A stretch of DNA of 11,307 nt from Firm-04 sp946413695 (GCA_946413695.1 CAMKLV010000092.1:1-11307); one strand, 5' to 3'. Shown: positions 5,135 to 11,307, counted from the stretch's first letter. A program made the numbers and translations. Notes: generated from the sequence alone by a model not told the origin.

Positions 5135-6085
5135 ATGAAGAAGAAACGTATTTTTGATATCATTCAGATCGGCAATACAGAGGATCTGCCGAGCCGCGCG
5201 TTTGACTGGTTCATCGTGGCGGTCATTATCCTCAATATCCTTGTGATGTTTCTCGAAACGTTTGATTTCTTTGCGCCGCTGTATCCGGCGCTGCGGATGA
5301 TTGAGGTTGTCACGGCGGGCATCTTCTGCGTGGAGTATATCCTGCGCATCTGGACGGCGGATCTGCTCTATCCCGACCGCACACCGGCGAAAGCAAGGCT
5401 GCGGTTCCTGCGCTCGTTTGACGGTGTGGTCGATCTGATGACAATTCTGCCGTTCTTTTTTCTCGACGGCTTCATCGTCTTCCGGATGCTGCGCGTCGTG
5501 CGGATTCTGCACCTGTTCCGCATCAATGCGCAGTATGACTCCTTTCAGGTCATCACAACGGTGCTCTATGAGAAGCGCAATCAGATTCTTTCCTCGGTGT
5601 TTATCATCATTGTGCTGATGCTCTCCTCATCGCTGTGTATGTACAGCGCCGAGCATGATGCGCAGCCCGAAAACTTCCGCAATGCGTTCTCCGGCATCTG
5701 GTGGAGCATGTCCACGCTGCTGACCGTCGGCTACGGCGATATCTACCCCGTGACGGTTGTCGGCAAGGCAATGGCAATCTGTATTGCGTTTCTGGGCGTC
5801 GGCGTGGTTGCAATCCCGACCGGTATCATCAGCGCCGGTTTCGTTGAACAGTATACGCAGAAGGAGCATGCGGATACCCGCTTTCAGGATGTGCGCGAGG
5901 TCGGGGAGCTGCTGCTCAGCCCGGAGCATGCGTTCTGCGGAAAGACCGTCGGGGATGTGCAGACGCAGTTTCAGCTGCAGATTCTGCTCGTGCTGCGTGA
6001 CGGTCTGACGGTGCTGCCGCGGAATGATCTGGAGCTTATTCCGCAGGATCTCCTGATTCTGCATTCGGATAAAATTGTGAAATAA
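5135..6085 (+). CDS. Voltage-gated-type potassium channel with C-terminal RCK_C-like domain (316 aa)
   Basis: A six-helix, Kv-like K+ channel for the cytoplasmic membrane. Predicted helices are about 22-40, 52-72, 92-110, a charged S4-like segment at about 114-130 (Arg117, Arg120, Arg123, Arg129), 150-170 and 206-236. The K+ selectivity filter T-V-G-Y-G-D is at residues 197-202 in the pore loop. The tail (about 249-316) looks like a TrkA-C/RCK_C ligand domain, with no RCK_N Rossmann domain before it. The start at 5135 is the only ATG ahead of S1 that avoids the promoter; the ribosome site is G-rich (GAGGAG ends two bases before ATG, with GGAGGGGG further upstream), so initiation may be less than optimal. 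It is transcribed from a promoter inside the composite repeat and ends at a strong terminator, so it is a single-gene unit. Whether it is truly voltage-gated is inference from the S4-like arginines. Confidence 0.93.
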   Translation: MKKKRIFDIIQIGNTEDLPSRAFDWFIVAVIILNILVMFLETFDFFAPLYPALRMIEVVTAGIFCVEYILRIWTADLLYPDRTPAKARLRFLRSFDGVVDLMTILPFFFLDGFIVFRMLRVVRILHLFRINAQYDSFQVITTVLYEKRNQILSSVFIIIVLMLSSSLCMYSAEHDAQPENFRNAFSGIWWSMSTLLTVGYGDIYPVTVVGKAMAICIAFLGVGVVAIPTGIISAGFVEQYTQKEHADTRFQDVREVGELLLSPEHAFCGKTVGDVQTQFQLQILLVLRDGLTVLPRNDLELIPQDLLILHSDKIVK

Positions 6086-6087
6086 GA

Positions 6088-6127
6088 AAAGCCCGAACGC
6101 GGAGCATGTACTTCGCATTCGGGCTTT
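6088..6127. terminator. Bidirectional terminator between the K+ channel and PfkB kinase genes
   Basis: Arms 6088-6104 and 6111-6127 pair over 17 bp, with one C-A mismatch and one wobble, around a 6-base loop. The outer stem is AAAGCCCGAA/TTCGGGCTTT. On the plus strand it is followed by GTTGTATTCTGTTT, and on the minus strand by TCTTATTT, so it can serve both converging genes. Confidence 0.92.
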
Positions 6128-6152
6128 GTTGTATTCTGTTTGGCTTGCAGCA

Positions 6153-7088
6153 TTACAGCAGCTCTGTCGGCTCGGGGAGCGTGCGCAGGAGATTATCCAT
6201 CTGCGAGCGGTTTGCGATCCATTCGCTGAATGCCGTCGCGGAGCCTGCCGCGATGCCCATGCGCAGTGCTTCGGTCAGCGATTGCCCCTTTGCGCAGGCT
6301 GCGAGGAATCCGCCGAGCATTGCATCGCCGGAGCCGACCGCGTTCTTGACCTGACCGTGCGGCGCCGAAAGATGCCACACTCTGTTTTCATCGGTAAAGA
6401 GCAGCGCGCCCTCTGCGCCGAGCGAGAGCAGGGCATTCTGTGCGCCCCATTCGATCAGCTTTCTGCCGTAGGGGAGTGCATCCCACCATGTATCAATGGT
6501 GCCGTCATCATCAAAGAGCGAGCAGAGCTCCCGCAGATTCGGCTTGACCACAAACGGATGCAGCGCAAGCGCCTCACGCAGCGTTTCGCCCTCTGCATCG
6601 ACGGCAAACCGGACCCCGCTGTCGCCGAGTGCCCGCATGACATCCGCATAATGCGTTGCCGGTGCGCCCGCAGGCACGGAGCCCGCCAGCACGATGTAAT
6701 CGCCGTCGCCGTATTTGCGCAGCTTTTGCAGCATCATTTCGGTTTCTGCCGGAGAGACCGAGACGCCTCTGCCGTTGAGCTCGGTCACGGCATGGTCTTC
6801 CTTGACCTTTAAGTTGATACGGTTCATCTGGTTCGGCACTTTGATCCAGTCGGTCGGGATCTGTGTCCGCAGAAGCTGCTCTGCGATCATCGTGCCGGTT
6901 GTGCCGGAAAGATAGCCGTAGACGGTTGTCGGGATTTCAAGCTGCTGCAGAATCAGCGAGACATTGACGCCCTTGCCGCCTGCGGTGATCCGCTCATGCG
7001 AGGTGCGGTTGACATTATTGTGCATCAGCGGTGCTTCCAGCAGAACGGTGTAATCGACTGCCGGATTCATCGTAACGGTTGCGATCAT
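6153..7088 (-). CDS. pfkB: PfkB-family sugar kinase, probably 1-phosphofructokinase (311 aa)
   Basis: A cytoplasmic ribokinase-fold kinase that probably converts fructose 1-phosphate and ATP to fructose 1,6-bisphosphate. The N-terminus M-I-A-T-V-T-M-N-P-A-V-D resembles FruK/LacC proteins. The substrate motif G-G-K-G-V-N-V-S is at residues 37-44 and K-P-N-L-R-E-L at 182-188. The anion-hole motif G-S-G-D-A is at 252-256, with Asp255 as the expected catalytic base. Length is normal for the family. AAGGAG (7097-7102) sits eight bases before the ATG. There is no fruA/fruR neighbour, so fructose 1-phosphate is inferred from the protein alone; tagatose 6-phosphate (LacC) is the main alternative. It lies 90 bp downstream of the two-TM protein gene on the same strand, and no terminator is visible between them, so it may share that promoter; a lone TATAAA-like box without a clear -35 exists in the gap. 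Confidence 0.9.
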   Translation of the reverse strand: MIATVTMNPAVDYTVLLEAPLMHNNVNRTSHERITAGGKGVNVSLILQQLEIPTTVYGYLSGTTGTMIAEQLLRTQIPTDWIKVPNQMNRINLKVKEDHAVTELNGRGVSVSPAETEMMLQKLRKYGDGDYIVLAGSVPAGAPATHYADVMRALGDSGVRFAVDAEGETLREALALHPFVVKPNLRELCSLFDDDGTIDTWWDALPYGRKLIEWGAQNALLSLGAEGALLFTDENRVWHLSAPHGQVKNAVGSGDAMLGGFLAACAKGQSLTEALRMGIAAGSATAFSEWIANRSQMDNLLRTLPEPTELL

Positions 7089-7178
7089 GGGGATTTCTCC
7101 TTTTCATCCGTGCATTGCGCAAAGGGTGCGCCTGTGATTTTATATGCGTGGCTGCGGTGCAGTATGCGGTGCCTGCTG

Positions 7179-7667
7179 CTACTGCTTCGGGAAACAGAAC
7201 CGGATTGTCACGGCGCAGAGCACTGCCGCCGCAATCCAGAGCAGGATGTATCCGGCAGCACGCTGCAAAATCTGCCGGAGCAGCTGACGGCGCTGTGCAT
7301 CCCGCAGCAGAATTCTGCCTGCGGATTCTGCGGCATGTGCCGGATCCTGCGGGTATCCGCCGGAGAGAAACAGGCTGCGCTGCATCGCAAACCGGATTTC
7401 ATCGCCCGCCTTTGCGCCGGTCTCTGCCGGAAAGCAGACCCTGTGCTGCAGCAGGCGGCTGTCCGTGAATGTCACGGTCAGGAGCGTCTGCGCGTTCTGC
7501 TCCGCGATATCCTCAACCGTACCGCGGAAGGACTGCCACTCGGTCAGCGGAAGAAAGATTCTGCCAAGCCCGCGGACAACCAGTGCAAAGAGCAGTGCAA
7601 GCGCGGAACCGGTCAGAAAATAGCGCCACTTTCCGAGTGTGCGCATCAGCATCCAGACCGCTGCCAA
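7179..7667 (-). CDS. Small two-TM membrane protein of unknown function (162 aa, TTG start)
   Basis: I do not recognise a named family. Hydrophobic segments at about residues 16-36 and 139-157 flank a ~100-residue soluble region. The first half of that region looks beta-rich (F-R-G-T-V-E-D-I...L-L-T-V-T-F-T-D...), and its later part is charged and helical (R-R-Q-L-L-R-Q-I-L-Q-R). The TM-beta domain-TM layout recalls DUF3592-type proteins, but this is only a resemblance. The TTG at 7667 is chosen as start because AGAGGGGGG lies six bases upstream; the first ATG, five codons later, has no ribosome site. The promoter is inside the composite repeat at 7710-7738, about 36 bases from start of transcription to TTG. 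The kinase gene follows on the same strand. Confidence 0.75.
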   Translation of the reverse strand: MAAVWMLMRTLGKWRYFLTGSALALLFALVVRGLGRIFLPLTEWQSFRGTVEDIAEQNAQTLLTVTFTDSRLLQHRVCFPAETGAKAGDEIRFAMQRSLFLSGGYPQDPAHAAESAGRILLRDAQRRQLLRQILQRAAGYILLWIAAAVLCAVTIRFCFPKQ

Positions 7668-7709
7668 GCCGATCCCCCCTCTGCATCGACAAAAATCACC
7701 TTTTCCCTT

Positions 7710-7738
7710 ATTATATCACATTCTCCGCTAAAAAGCAA
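7710..7738 (-). promoter_or_regulatory. Outward sigma-A promoter of the two-TM protein gene, inside the repeat
   Basis: On the minus strand: -35 TTGCTT (7738-7733), 17-bp spacer, -10 TATAAT (7715-7710). It is a near copy of the K+ channel promoter at 5084-5112, including the spacer sequence GCGGAGAATRTGA. Confidence 0.85.
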
Positions 7739-7779
7739 GATGAGAGCGAGCACGGAAAGAATTAGAAATGAGAAATGAG
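7710..7779 (-). repeat. 70-bp promoter-bearing end block of the composite repeat, copy B
   Basis: Inverted homologue of 5043-5112 with 4 differences in 70 bases. It joins the expanded GAGAAATGAGAAAT region on its inner side. Outside the -10 box the two copies share nothing obvious, so the -10 box marks the element boundary. Confidence 0.88.
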
Positions 7780-7950
7780 AAATGAGAAATTGCGGTGCCG
7801 CCTGCGGCGGCGGATTTGAAATAGTGAGAAGATAGGAGTGAGAAGTGAGGAGGTGATGAAAATGAGAAATGAGAAATTAGAAATGAGAAATTGCGGTGCT
7901 GCCTGCGGCGGCGGATTTGAAATAGTGAGCAGTGAGCAGAGAGGAGTGAG
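7761..7950 (+). repeat. Purine-rich tandem repeat expanded only in copy B
   Basis: Short GAGAAAT/TAGAAAT repeats flank two copies of a longer unit, 101 bp apart, that reads TTGCGGTGCYGCCTGCGGCG then GCGGATTTGAAATAGTGAG (about 7791-7828 and 7892-7929). Each unit contains a GCCGCC-TGC-GGCGGC hairpin; the second copy has a T in the left arm that still pairs as a wobble. Copy A at 5030-5060 has only a few GAGAAAT repeats and neither long unit. Open frames here arise from the repeat and show no codon signature. Confidence 0.82.
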
Positions 7951-8243
7951 AAGATGCGGTATCCGCTGCGCGGATGATCTTATAAATGGTCCTTTGTCAG
8001 CTATGGAAAATTGGATGCAGGCACAGCCAACTTTGATTGATTCAAAAACAGAAGATGAAACCAGCAAACACAAAACAGACCTTTCGCAAAATGGAAGCGG
8101 GTACTGCCCGCGCAAATTGAATGCAGGCACTGCTCGCTGCGATTGATTCAAAAACAGAAGATGAAACCAGCAGACACAAAACAGACCTTTAGCAATATGG
8201 CGGCGGGCACTGCCCGCGCAAAATGGAGGTGGGCACTGCCCGC
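7951..8243 (+). repeat. Palindromic repeat array 3
   Basis: The array starts with the shared leader GCGGTATCCGCTGCGCGGAT (7955-7974), then TCTTATAAATGGT and CAGCTATGG. Palindromic cores follow: GCAGGCACAGCCAAC (8017-8031, imperfect), GCGGGTACTGCCCGC (8097-8111), GCAGGCACTGCTCGC (8123-8137, imperfect), GCGGGCACTGCCCGC (8203-8217) and GTGGGCACTGCCCGC (8229-8243). Spacers match arrays 1 and 2 (GATTGATTCAAAAACAGAAG, ATGAAACCAGCA, CACAAAACAGACCTTT). The last palindrome ends 4 bp before the recD2 -35 box. Confidence 0.9.
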
Positions 8244-8247
8244 CCGC

Positions 8248-8276
8248 TTGCATTATTGGGGGAAATGCGGTATAAT
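8248..8276 (+). promoter_or_regulatory. Sigma-A promoter of the recD2-comF operon
   Basis: -35 TTGCAT (8248-8253), 17-bp spacer, perfect -10 TATAAT (8271-8276). The expected start is about 8283, with a ~33-base leader to the recD2 ATG. It directly abuts array 3. Confidence 0.85.
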
Positions 8277-8315
8277 ACAATAGAATCAATCAAACACGCG
8301 GAAAGGAGTAATTGC

Positions 8316-10538
8316 ATGCCGCCGAAAATGGTTCTTGCCATGAAAGGCACCGTCGATGACGTTCTGTTCTACAAAGAGGAGGACGGCTACATCGTGTTCG
8401 ATCTTGAGACCGAGGAGGCGATGATCACTGTTGTCGGGGAGCTCGGTCTGCTCGAGCCCGGAGAAGAAGTCGAGCTGACCGGAAACTTTGTCACGCACCC
8501 GCGCTTCGGGCAGCAGTTCCGCGCAGACAGCTGCGTCCGCGCACTGCCCTCGACTGTTGTCAATATCGAGCGCTATCTGGCAAGCGGCGTCATCCGCGGC
8601 ATCGGCAAGGCGCTCGCTAAGCGGATCGTCAGCGAATTCGGTGAGTTTACGCTGCAGGTCATCGAGAAGGAACCCGAGAAGCTCTGCCGGATCAAGGGCA
8701 TCTCGCCGCAGAAGTGTGAGGAGATCACCGAAGCCGCACAGCAGATCTTCGGGCTGCGCAGTCTCATGGGCAGACTGCAGGCGTTCAGCATTCCGGCATC
8801 GGTTGCGATGAAAGCCTACCGGCGCTGGGGTACACCGGCATGGGAGCTGATTCAGGAGAATCCCTACCGGCTCTGCACCGAGGGCATCGGGCTGGATTTT
8901 CGCGCCGCGGAGCGCATCGCGGCGGCACTGCAGATTCCCGCAAACTCCCCGAAGCGGCTGCTCGCGGGATTCCGCTGGCTGCTCGAAACTGCCGCGTTGG
9001 AAGGTCACACCTGCCTTCCCTTCGCGGATTTCCATGCCGTTGCGCTGCAGGGTCTCGGCATTCAGGAGCAGGATTTTCAGTCCGGCTATGCCGAGGCGAT
9101 CGAGGAGCATGTCATCTATCTCTATCACGCGGCAGAGGCGGATTTTATCTATCTGGACATCTATTTTCATGCGGAGGACTTCATCGCCTCGCGCATTGCG
9201 GCAAAGCTTGCGTTCTCCTCGCCGGAGGAATTTGACTGCGCAAAGGCGATCGAGCAGGAGGAGCAGGCAACCGGCATCACCTATGCGGAGCAGCAGAAAA
9301 AGGCAATCTCTGCGGCGTTTTCGCGCGGTATCATGGTGCTGACCGGCGGCCCCGGTACCGGTAAAACCACAACGCTCAACGGCGTCATTCATCTGTGCAC
9401 GAAGGCGGGCAGCACGGTTCTGCTTGCCGCTCCGACCGGCAGAGCCGCCAAGCGCATGACCGAGCTGACCGGCAGAGAGGCGAAGACCATCCACCGGCTG
9501 CTCGGCACGGAATATAATGACAGCGGCGAGCTGACCTTCATGCACGATGAGCAGAATCAGCTGCAGGCGGATGTCATCATCGTGGACGAGGTCTCCATGG
9601 TCGATACACTGCTCTTTGCTGGTCTGCTGCGGGCTGTCCGGCTTTCGGCGCGCATTGTGCTCGTCGGCGATGTCGATCAGCTGCCGTCGGTCGGGGCGGG
9701 GCAGCTTTTGCAGACGCTCATCGAGAGCAGACGCATTCCCGTTGTCCGCCTGACGGAGATTTTCCGGCAGGCGCAGGAGAGCTGCATCATCCGCAGCGCG
9801 CACCAGATTGTCAGCGGCGAAATGCCCGATCTGCGCGAAAAACAGAGCGATTTCTTCTTCTTCGACCGCCGCAATGCCAATGAAGCCGCGGCGTTCCTCA
9901 AAGACCTCTACAGCCGCCGTCTGCCGCAGGCATACGGGTTCAAACCGCAGAGCGATATTCAGGTGATCTCGCCGACGCGCAAGGGCATCCTCGGCACGGT
10001 CATGCTGAACCAGATGCTGCAGGAGACGGTCAATCCGGCACAGTATGGCAAGATGATTATGAAAAATCTGCTCTACACCTTCCGCGAGGGTGACAAGGTC
10101 ATGCAGATTCAGAATCAGTATGATATGGAATGGGCTAAGGACGGCGAGCGCGGCACAGGCATCTTCAACGGCGATATGGGCACGGTCACGGTCATTGACA
10201 AAGCCGCGAACACGCTGAAGGTCGATTTCGACGGCAAGATCGTTACATATCGCCCCGATCAGCTCGATCAGCTTGAGCTCGCCTATGCCGTCACGGTGCA
10301 TAAAAGTCAGGGCAGCGAATTTGAAGCCGTGATCCTTGTGCTGCCCGAGGGCAGAGACCGTCTCAGCTACCGCAGTCTGCTGTATACGGCGGTCACGCGC
10401 GCGAAAAAGCTGCTCATCCTGATCGGTTCGCCCTACAAGGTGCACGAAATGGTGCAGAATCATCAGCGGACGGTGCGGTATTCCTGTCTCTCAGATATGC
10501 TGCAGAACATGCTCAGCCGCGAGGAAGATGAATCATGA
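8316..10538 (+). CDS. recD2: RecD2-like ATP-dependent DNA helicase (YrrC family, 740 aa)
   Basis: A superfamily 1B helicase of the RecD2 type, found in bacteria where it works without RecBC and is linked to DNA repair and replication-fork maintenance; unwinding is expected to run 5' to 3'. The N-terminal region (about 6-75) is the OB-like domain. Helix-hairpin-helix-like segments follow at about 91-140 (G-V-I-R-G-I-G-K and R-I-K-G-I-S-P). Helicase motifs: Walker A G-G-P-G-T-G-K-T-T 344-352, Walker B D-E-V-S 424-427, motif III V-G-D-V-D-Q-L-P-S-V-G 450-460, V-H-K-S-Q-G-S-E-F 661-669 and T-A-V-T-R-A 691-696. Length matches the family. The ATG at 8316 is set by AAAGGAG (8302-8308) seven bases upstream; an in-frame ATG at 8223 lies inside array 3, upstream of the promoter, and is excluded. 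It overlaps comF by ATGA, implying translational coupling. Confidence 0.96.
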   Translation: MPPKMVLAMKGTVDDVLFYKEEDGYIVFDLETEEAMITVVGELGLLEPGEEVELTGNFVTHPRFGQQFRADSCVRALPSTVVNIERYLASGVIRGIGKALAKRIVSEFGEFTLQVIEKEPEKLCRIKGISPQKCEEITEAAQQIFGLRSLMGRLQAFSIPASVAMKAYRRWGTPAWELIQENPYRLCTEGIGLDFRAAERIAAALQIPANSPKRLLAGFRWLLETAALEGHTCLPFADFHAVALQGLGIQEQDFQSGYAEAIEEHVIYLYHAAEADFIYLDIYFHAEDFIASRIAAKLAFSSPEEFDCAKAIEQEEQATGITYAEQQKKAISAAFSRGIMVLTGGPGTGKTTTLNGVIHLCTKAGSTVLLAAPTGRAAKRMTELTGREAKTIHRLLGTEYNDSGELTFMHDEQNQLQADVIIVDEVSMVDTLLFAGLLRAVRLSARIVLVGDVDQLPSVGAGQLLQTLIESRRIPVVRLTEIFRQAQESCIIRSAHQIVSGEMPDLREKQSDFFFFDRRNANEAAAFLKDLYSRRLPQAYGFKPQSDIQVISPTRKGILGTVMLNQMLQETVNPAQYGKMIMKNLLYTFREGDKVMQIQNQYDMEWAKDGERGTGIFNGDMGTVTVIDKAANTLKVDFDGKIVTYRPDQLDQLELAYAVTVHKSQGSEFEAVILVLPEGRDRLSYRSLLYTAVTRAKKLLILIGSPYKVHEMVQNHQRTVRYSCLSDMLQNMLSREEDES

Positions 10539-11224
10539 AGCGCGCAGAAATGCTGCTGCTCGATATCCTCTATCCGAACCGCTGCGACTGCTGTGACGCG
10601 CGCATCCCCTATGATCTGCTCATTTGCGGGGATTGCACCGCACTGCTGCTCGGGCAGCGCATTGACTACGCGGACTGGGCGCAGGATCATCCGGAGAACC
10701 CGTGGACGGCGGGCACTGTGCTGTTCTCCTATGCGGATGCGGCGCGGACGGGCGTGCTTGCCATGAAGGACGGCAGACGCGGCTTTTGCAGATTTTCCGC
10801 GAAGCTGCTCGCGGAATCGCTTGCCGAAACACCGGGAATCGACTGTGTGACATGGGTTCCGGTGACGGCTAAGCGCCGAAAACAGCAGGGTTATTCGCAT
10901 GCGGAGTATCTTGCGGGATGCATCGCGGAGGAGCTCGGAATCCCCGCGCGCGGCGGACTTCTGGAGGAGCATGCGGGCACTGTCCGGCAGCATGATCTGC
11001 CTGCTGCGGAGCGCGAAGCCTATGCGATGCGCTTTACCGGTACGGGTGCCGATCTCAGCGGGCTGCATATCCTGCTTGTGGATGACATCCTGACCACCGG
11101 AGCGACACTCCGCCGCTGTGCGTCGCTGCTGCTGGAAATGGGTGCGGCGCGTGTCGATATTGCTGCTGTCTGCGCAAGCATCCGTGAGGAGAAAGAGGTA
11201 TCCGCTTCGCGGGTGCTATTTTAG
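10535..11224 (+). CDS. comF: ComF-family phosphoribosyltransferase-like protein (229 aa)
   Basis: Cytoplasmic ComF/GntX-family protein; in competent bacteria ComF is needed for uptake or processing of transforming DNA, but no competence genes are in the window. The N-terminal zinc-finger-like cysteines are Cys17, Cys20, Cys31 and Cys34. A K-R-R-K-Q-Q-G-Y-S-H-A segment (113-123) corresponds to the conserved region ahead of the PRPP site, and the PRPP loop V-D-D-I-L-T-T-G-A-T is at 182-191. The ATG at 10535 overlaps the recD2 stop as ATGA, so the two are co-transcribed and probably translationally coupled. The last ~12 residues (after A-S-I-R) are encoded by a hairpin sequence related to one in the intergenic repeats, so the original stop may have been replaced by repeat sequence. 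No strong terminator is visible before the window end. Confidence 0.93.
   Translation: MKRAEMLLLDILYPNRCDCCDARIPYDLLICGDCTALLLGQRIDYADWAQDHPENPWTAGTVLFSYADAARTGVLAMKDGRRGFCRFSAKLLAESLAETPGIDCVTWVPVTAKRRKQQGYSHAEYLAGCIAEELGIPARGGLLEEHAGTVRQHDLPAAEREAYAMRFTGTGADLSGLHILLVDDILTTGATLRRCASLLLEMGAARVDIAAVCASIREEKEVSASRVLF
11197..11217 (+). repeat. Hairpin within the end of comF, related to the array leaders
   Basis: GGTATCCGC-TTC-GCGGGTGCT forms a 9-bp RNA stem (three wobbles) with a triloop, followed by ATTTTAG containing the comF stop. The same core (GGTATCCGCTGCGCGGAT) is at 7957-7974 and a variant (GGTATGCGCTTCGCGGAT) on the minus strand at 5034-5017. It could act as a weak terminator, but the T run is short. 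Confidence 0.6.
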
Positions 11225-11242
11225 AAAGGTCGCCTCTATCGC

Positions 11243-11298
11243 AGGCGCACATGGCGAAGCCGAAATAAAAGTTTTGGTCGAGCTTTTTCAAAAGCTCG
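11243..11298 (+). repeat. Right copy of the window-end inverted repeat with adjoining hairpin
   Basis: 11243-11280 is the reverse complement of 1-38 with one mismatch. It runs into a perfect 9-bp hairpin, CGAGCTTTT-TC-AAAAGCTCG (11279-11298), whose counterpart at the left end would lie outside the window. No T run follows the hairpin, so it is not a classic terminator. Confidence 0.82.
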
Positions 11299-11307
11299 CA
11301 GGTTTCC

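Noticed and set aside
6126..6812. Plus-strand open frame opposite the PfkB kinase gene (and 6996-7778 further on)
   Set aside because: Shadows of minus-strand genes with clear motifs or a fitting start site; translations are Arg/Cys-rich with no motif, and they begin next to the bidirectional terminator.
8286..10463. Very long minus-strand open frame (725 codons) opposite recD2
   Set aside because: A shadow of recD2, whose helicase motifs are intact. The antisense frame has no recognisable domain and runs over the recD2 promoter-proximal region.
1..11280. Composite transposon bounded by the 38-bp inverted repeats
   Set aside because: No transposase or recombinase gene lies inside, no target duplication can be seen because the left copy is cut by the window edge, and the contents include ordinary chromosomal genes (recD2, comF).

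Overview
The window looks like chromosomal DNA of a moderately GC-rich member of the Clostridia, perhaps a Ruminococcus/Oscillospiraceae relative. The evidence is strong AGGAGG-type ribosome binding sites, consensus sigma-A promoters with 17-bp spacers, a truncated sporulation gene of dpaA type, a recD2-comF pair, and the protein families present. The genus is inference only. Most genes are around 60% GC by eye; the first gene (GNAT) is clearly AT-richer.

Layout, left to right: (1) a 38-bp repeat whose inverted copy lies near the right end; (2) a GNAT acetyltransferase (+); (3) a 77-bp-period palindromic repeat array; (4) a metal-resistance operon (+) with a perfect promoter, a CadC/SmtB-type ArsR regulator and a Cd/Zn/Pb P1B-ATPase, with the same 24-bp palindromic operator in front of each gene; (5) a strong terminator, then a convergent C-terminally truncated dipicolinate synthase subunit A (-); (6) a second array, inverted; (7) a voltage-sensor K+ channel (+), then a bidirectional terminator; (8) a 1-phosphofructokinase-type PfkB kinase (-) preceded by a small two-TM membrane protein (-, TTG start); (9) a third array; (10) recD2 and comF (+), overlapping by 4 bp; (11) the inverted copy of the left-end repeat.

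The least ordinary content is intergenic. Three gaps hold arrays of one repeat family, built from a short GC-rich palindrome and a conserved ~60-bp spacer. Each array lies directly 5' of a gene and in the same orientation as it (arsR, dpaA, recD2). Two of the arrays belong to larger composite elements, present as inverted copies at about 4.70-5.11 kb and 7.71-8.24 kb. At its far end each composite carries an almost identical 70-bp block containing a consensus promoter that fires outward, one into the K+ channel gene and the other into the two-TM protein gene. This looks like a dispersed, promoter-carrying repeat. The arrays lie outside the predicted transcripts, between divergent promoters, so a DNA-level role or neutral spread fits better than an RNA role. 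One palindrome copy shows paired compensatory base changes.

Functionally, arsR and the ATPase form one self-regulated metal-efflux unit. recD2-comF is a helicase/phosphoribosyltransferase operon. The remaining genes appear to be independent units. I see no CRISPR, tRNA, rRNA, phage or transposase gene.
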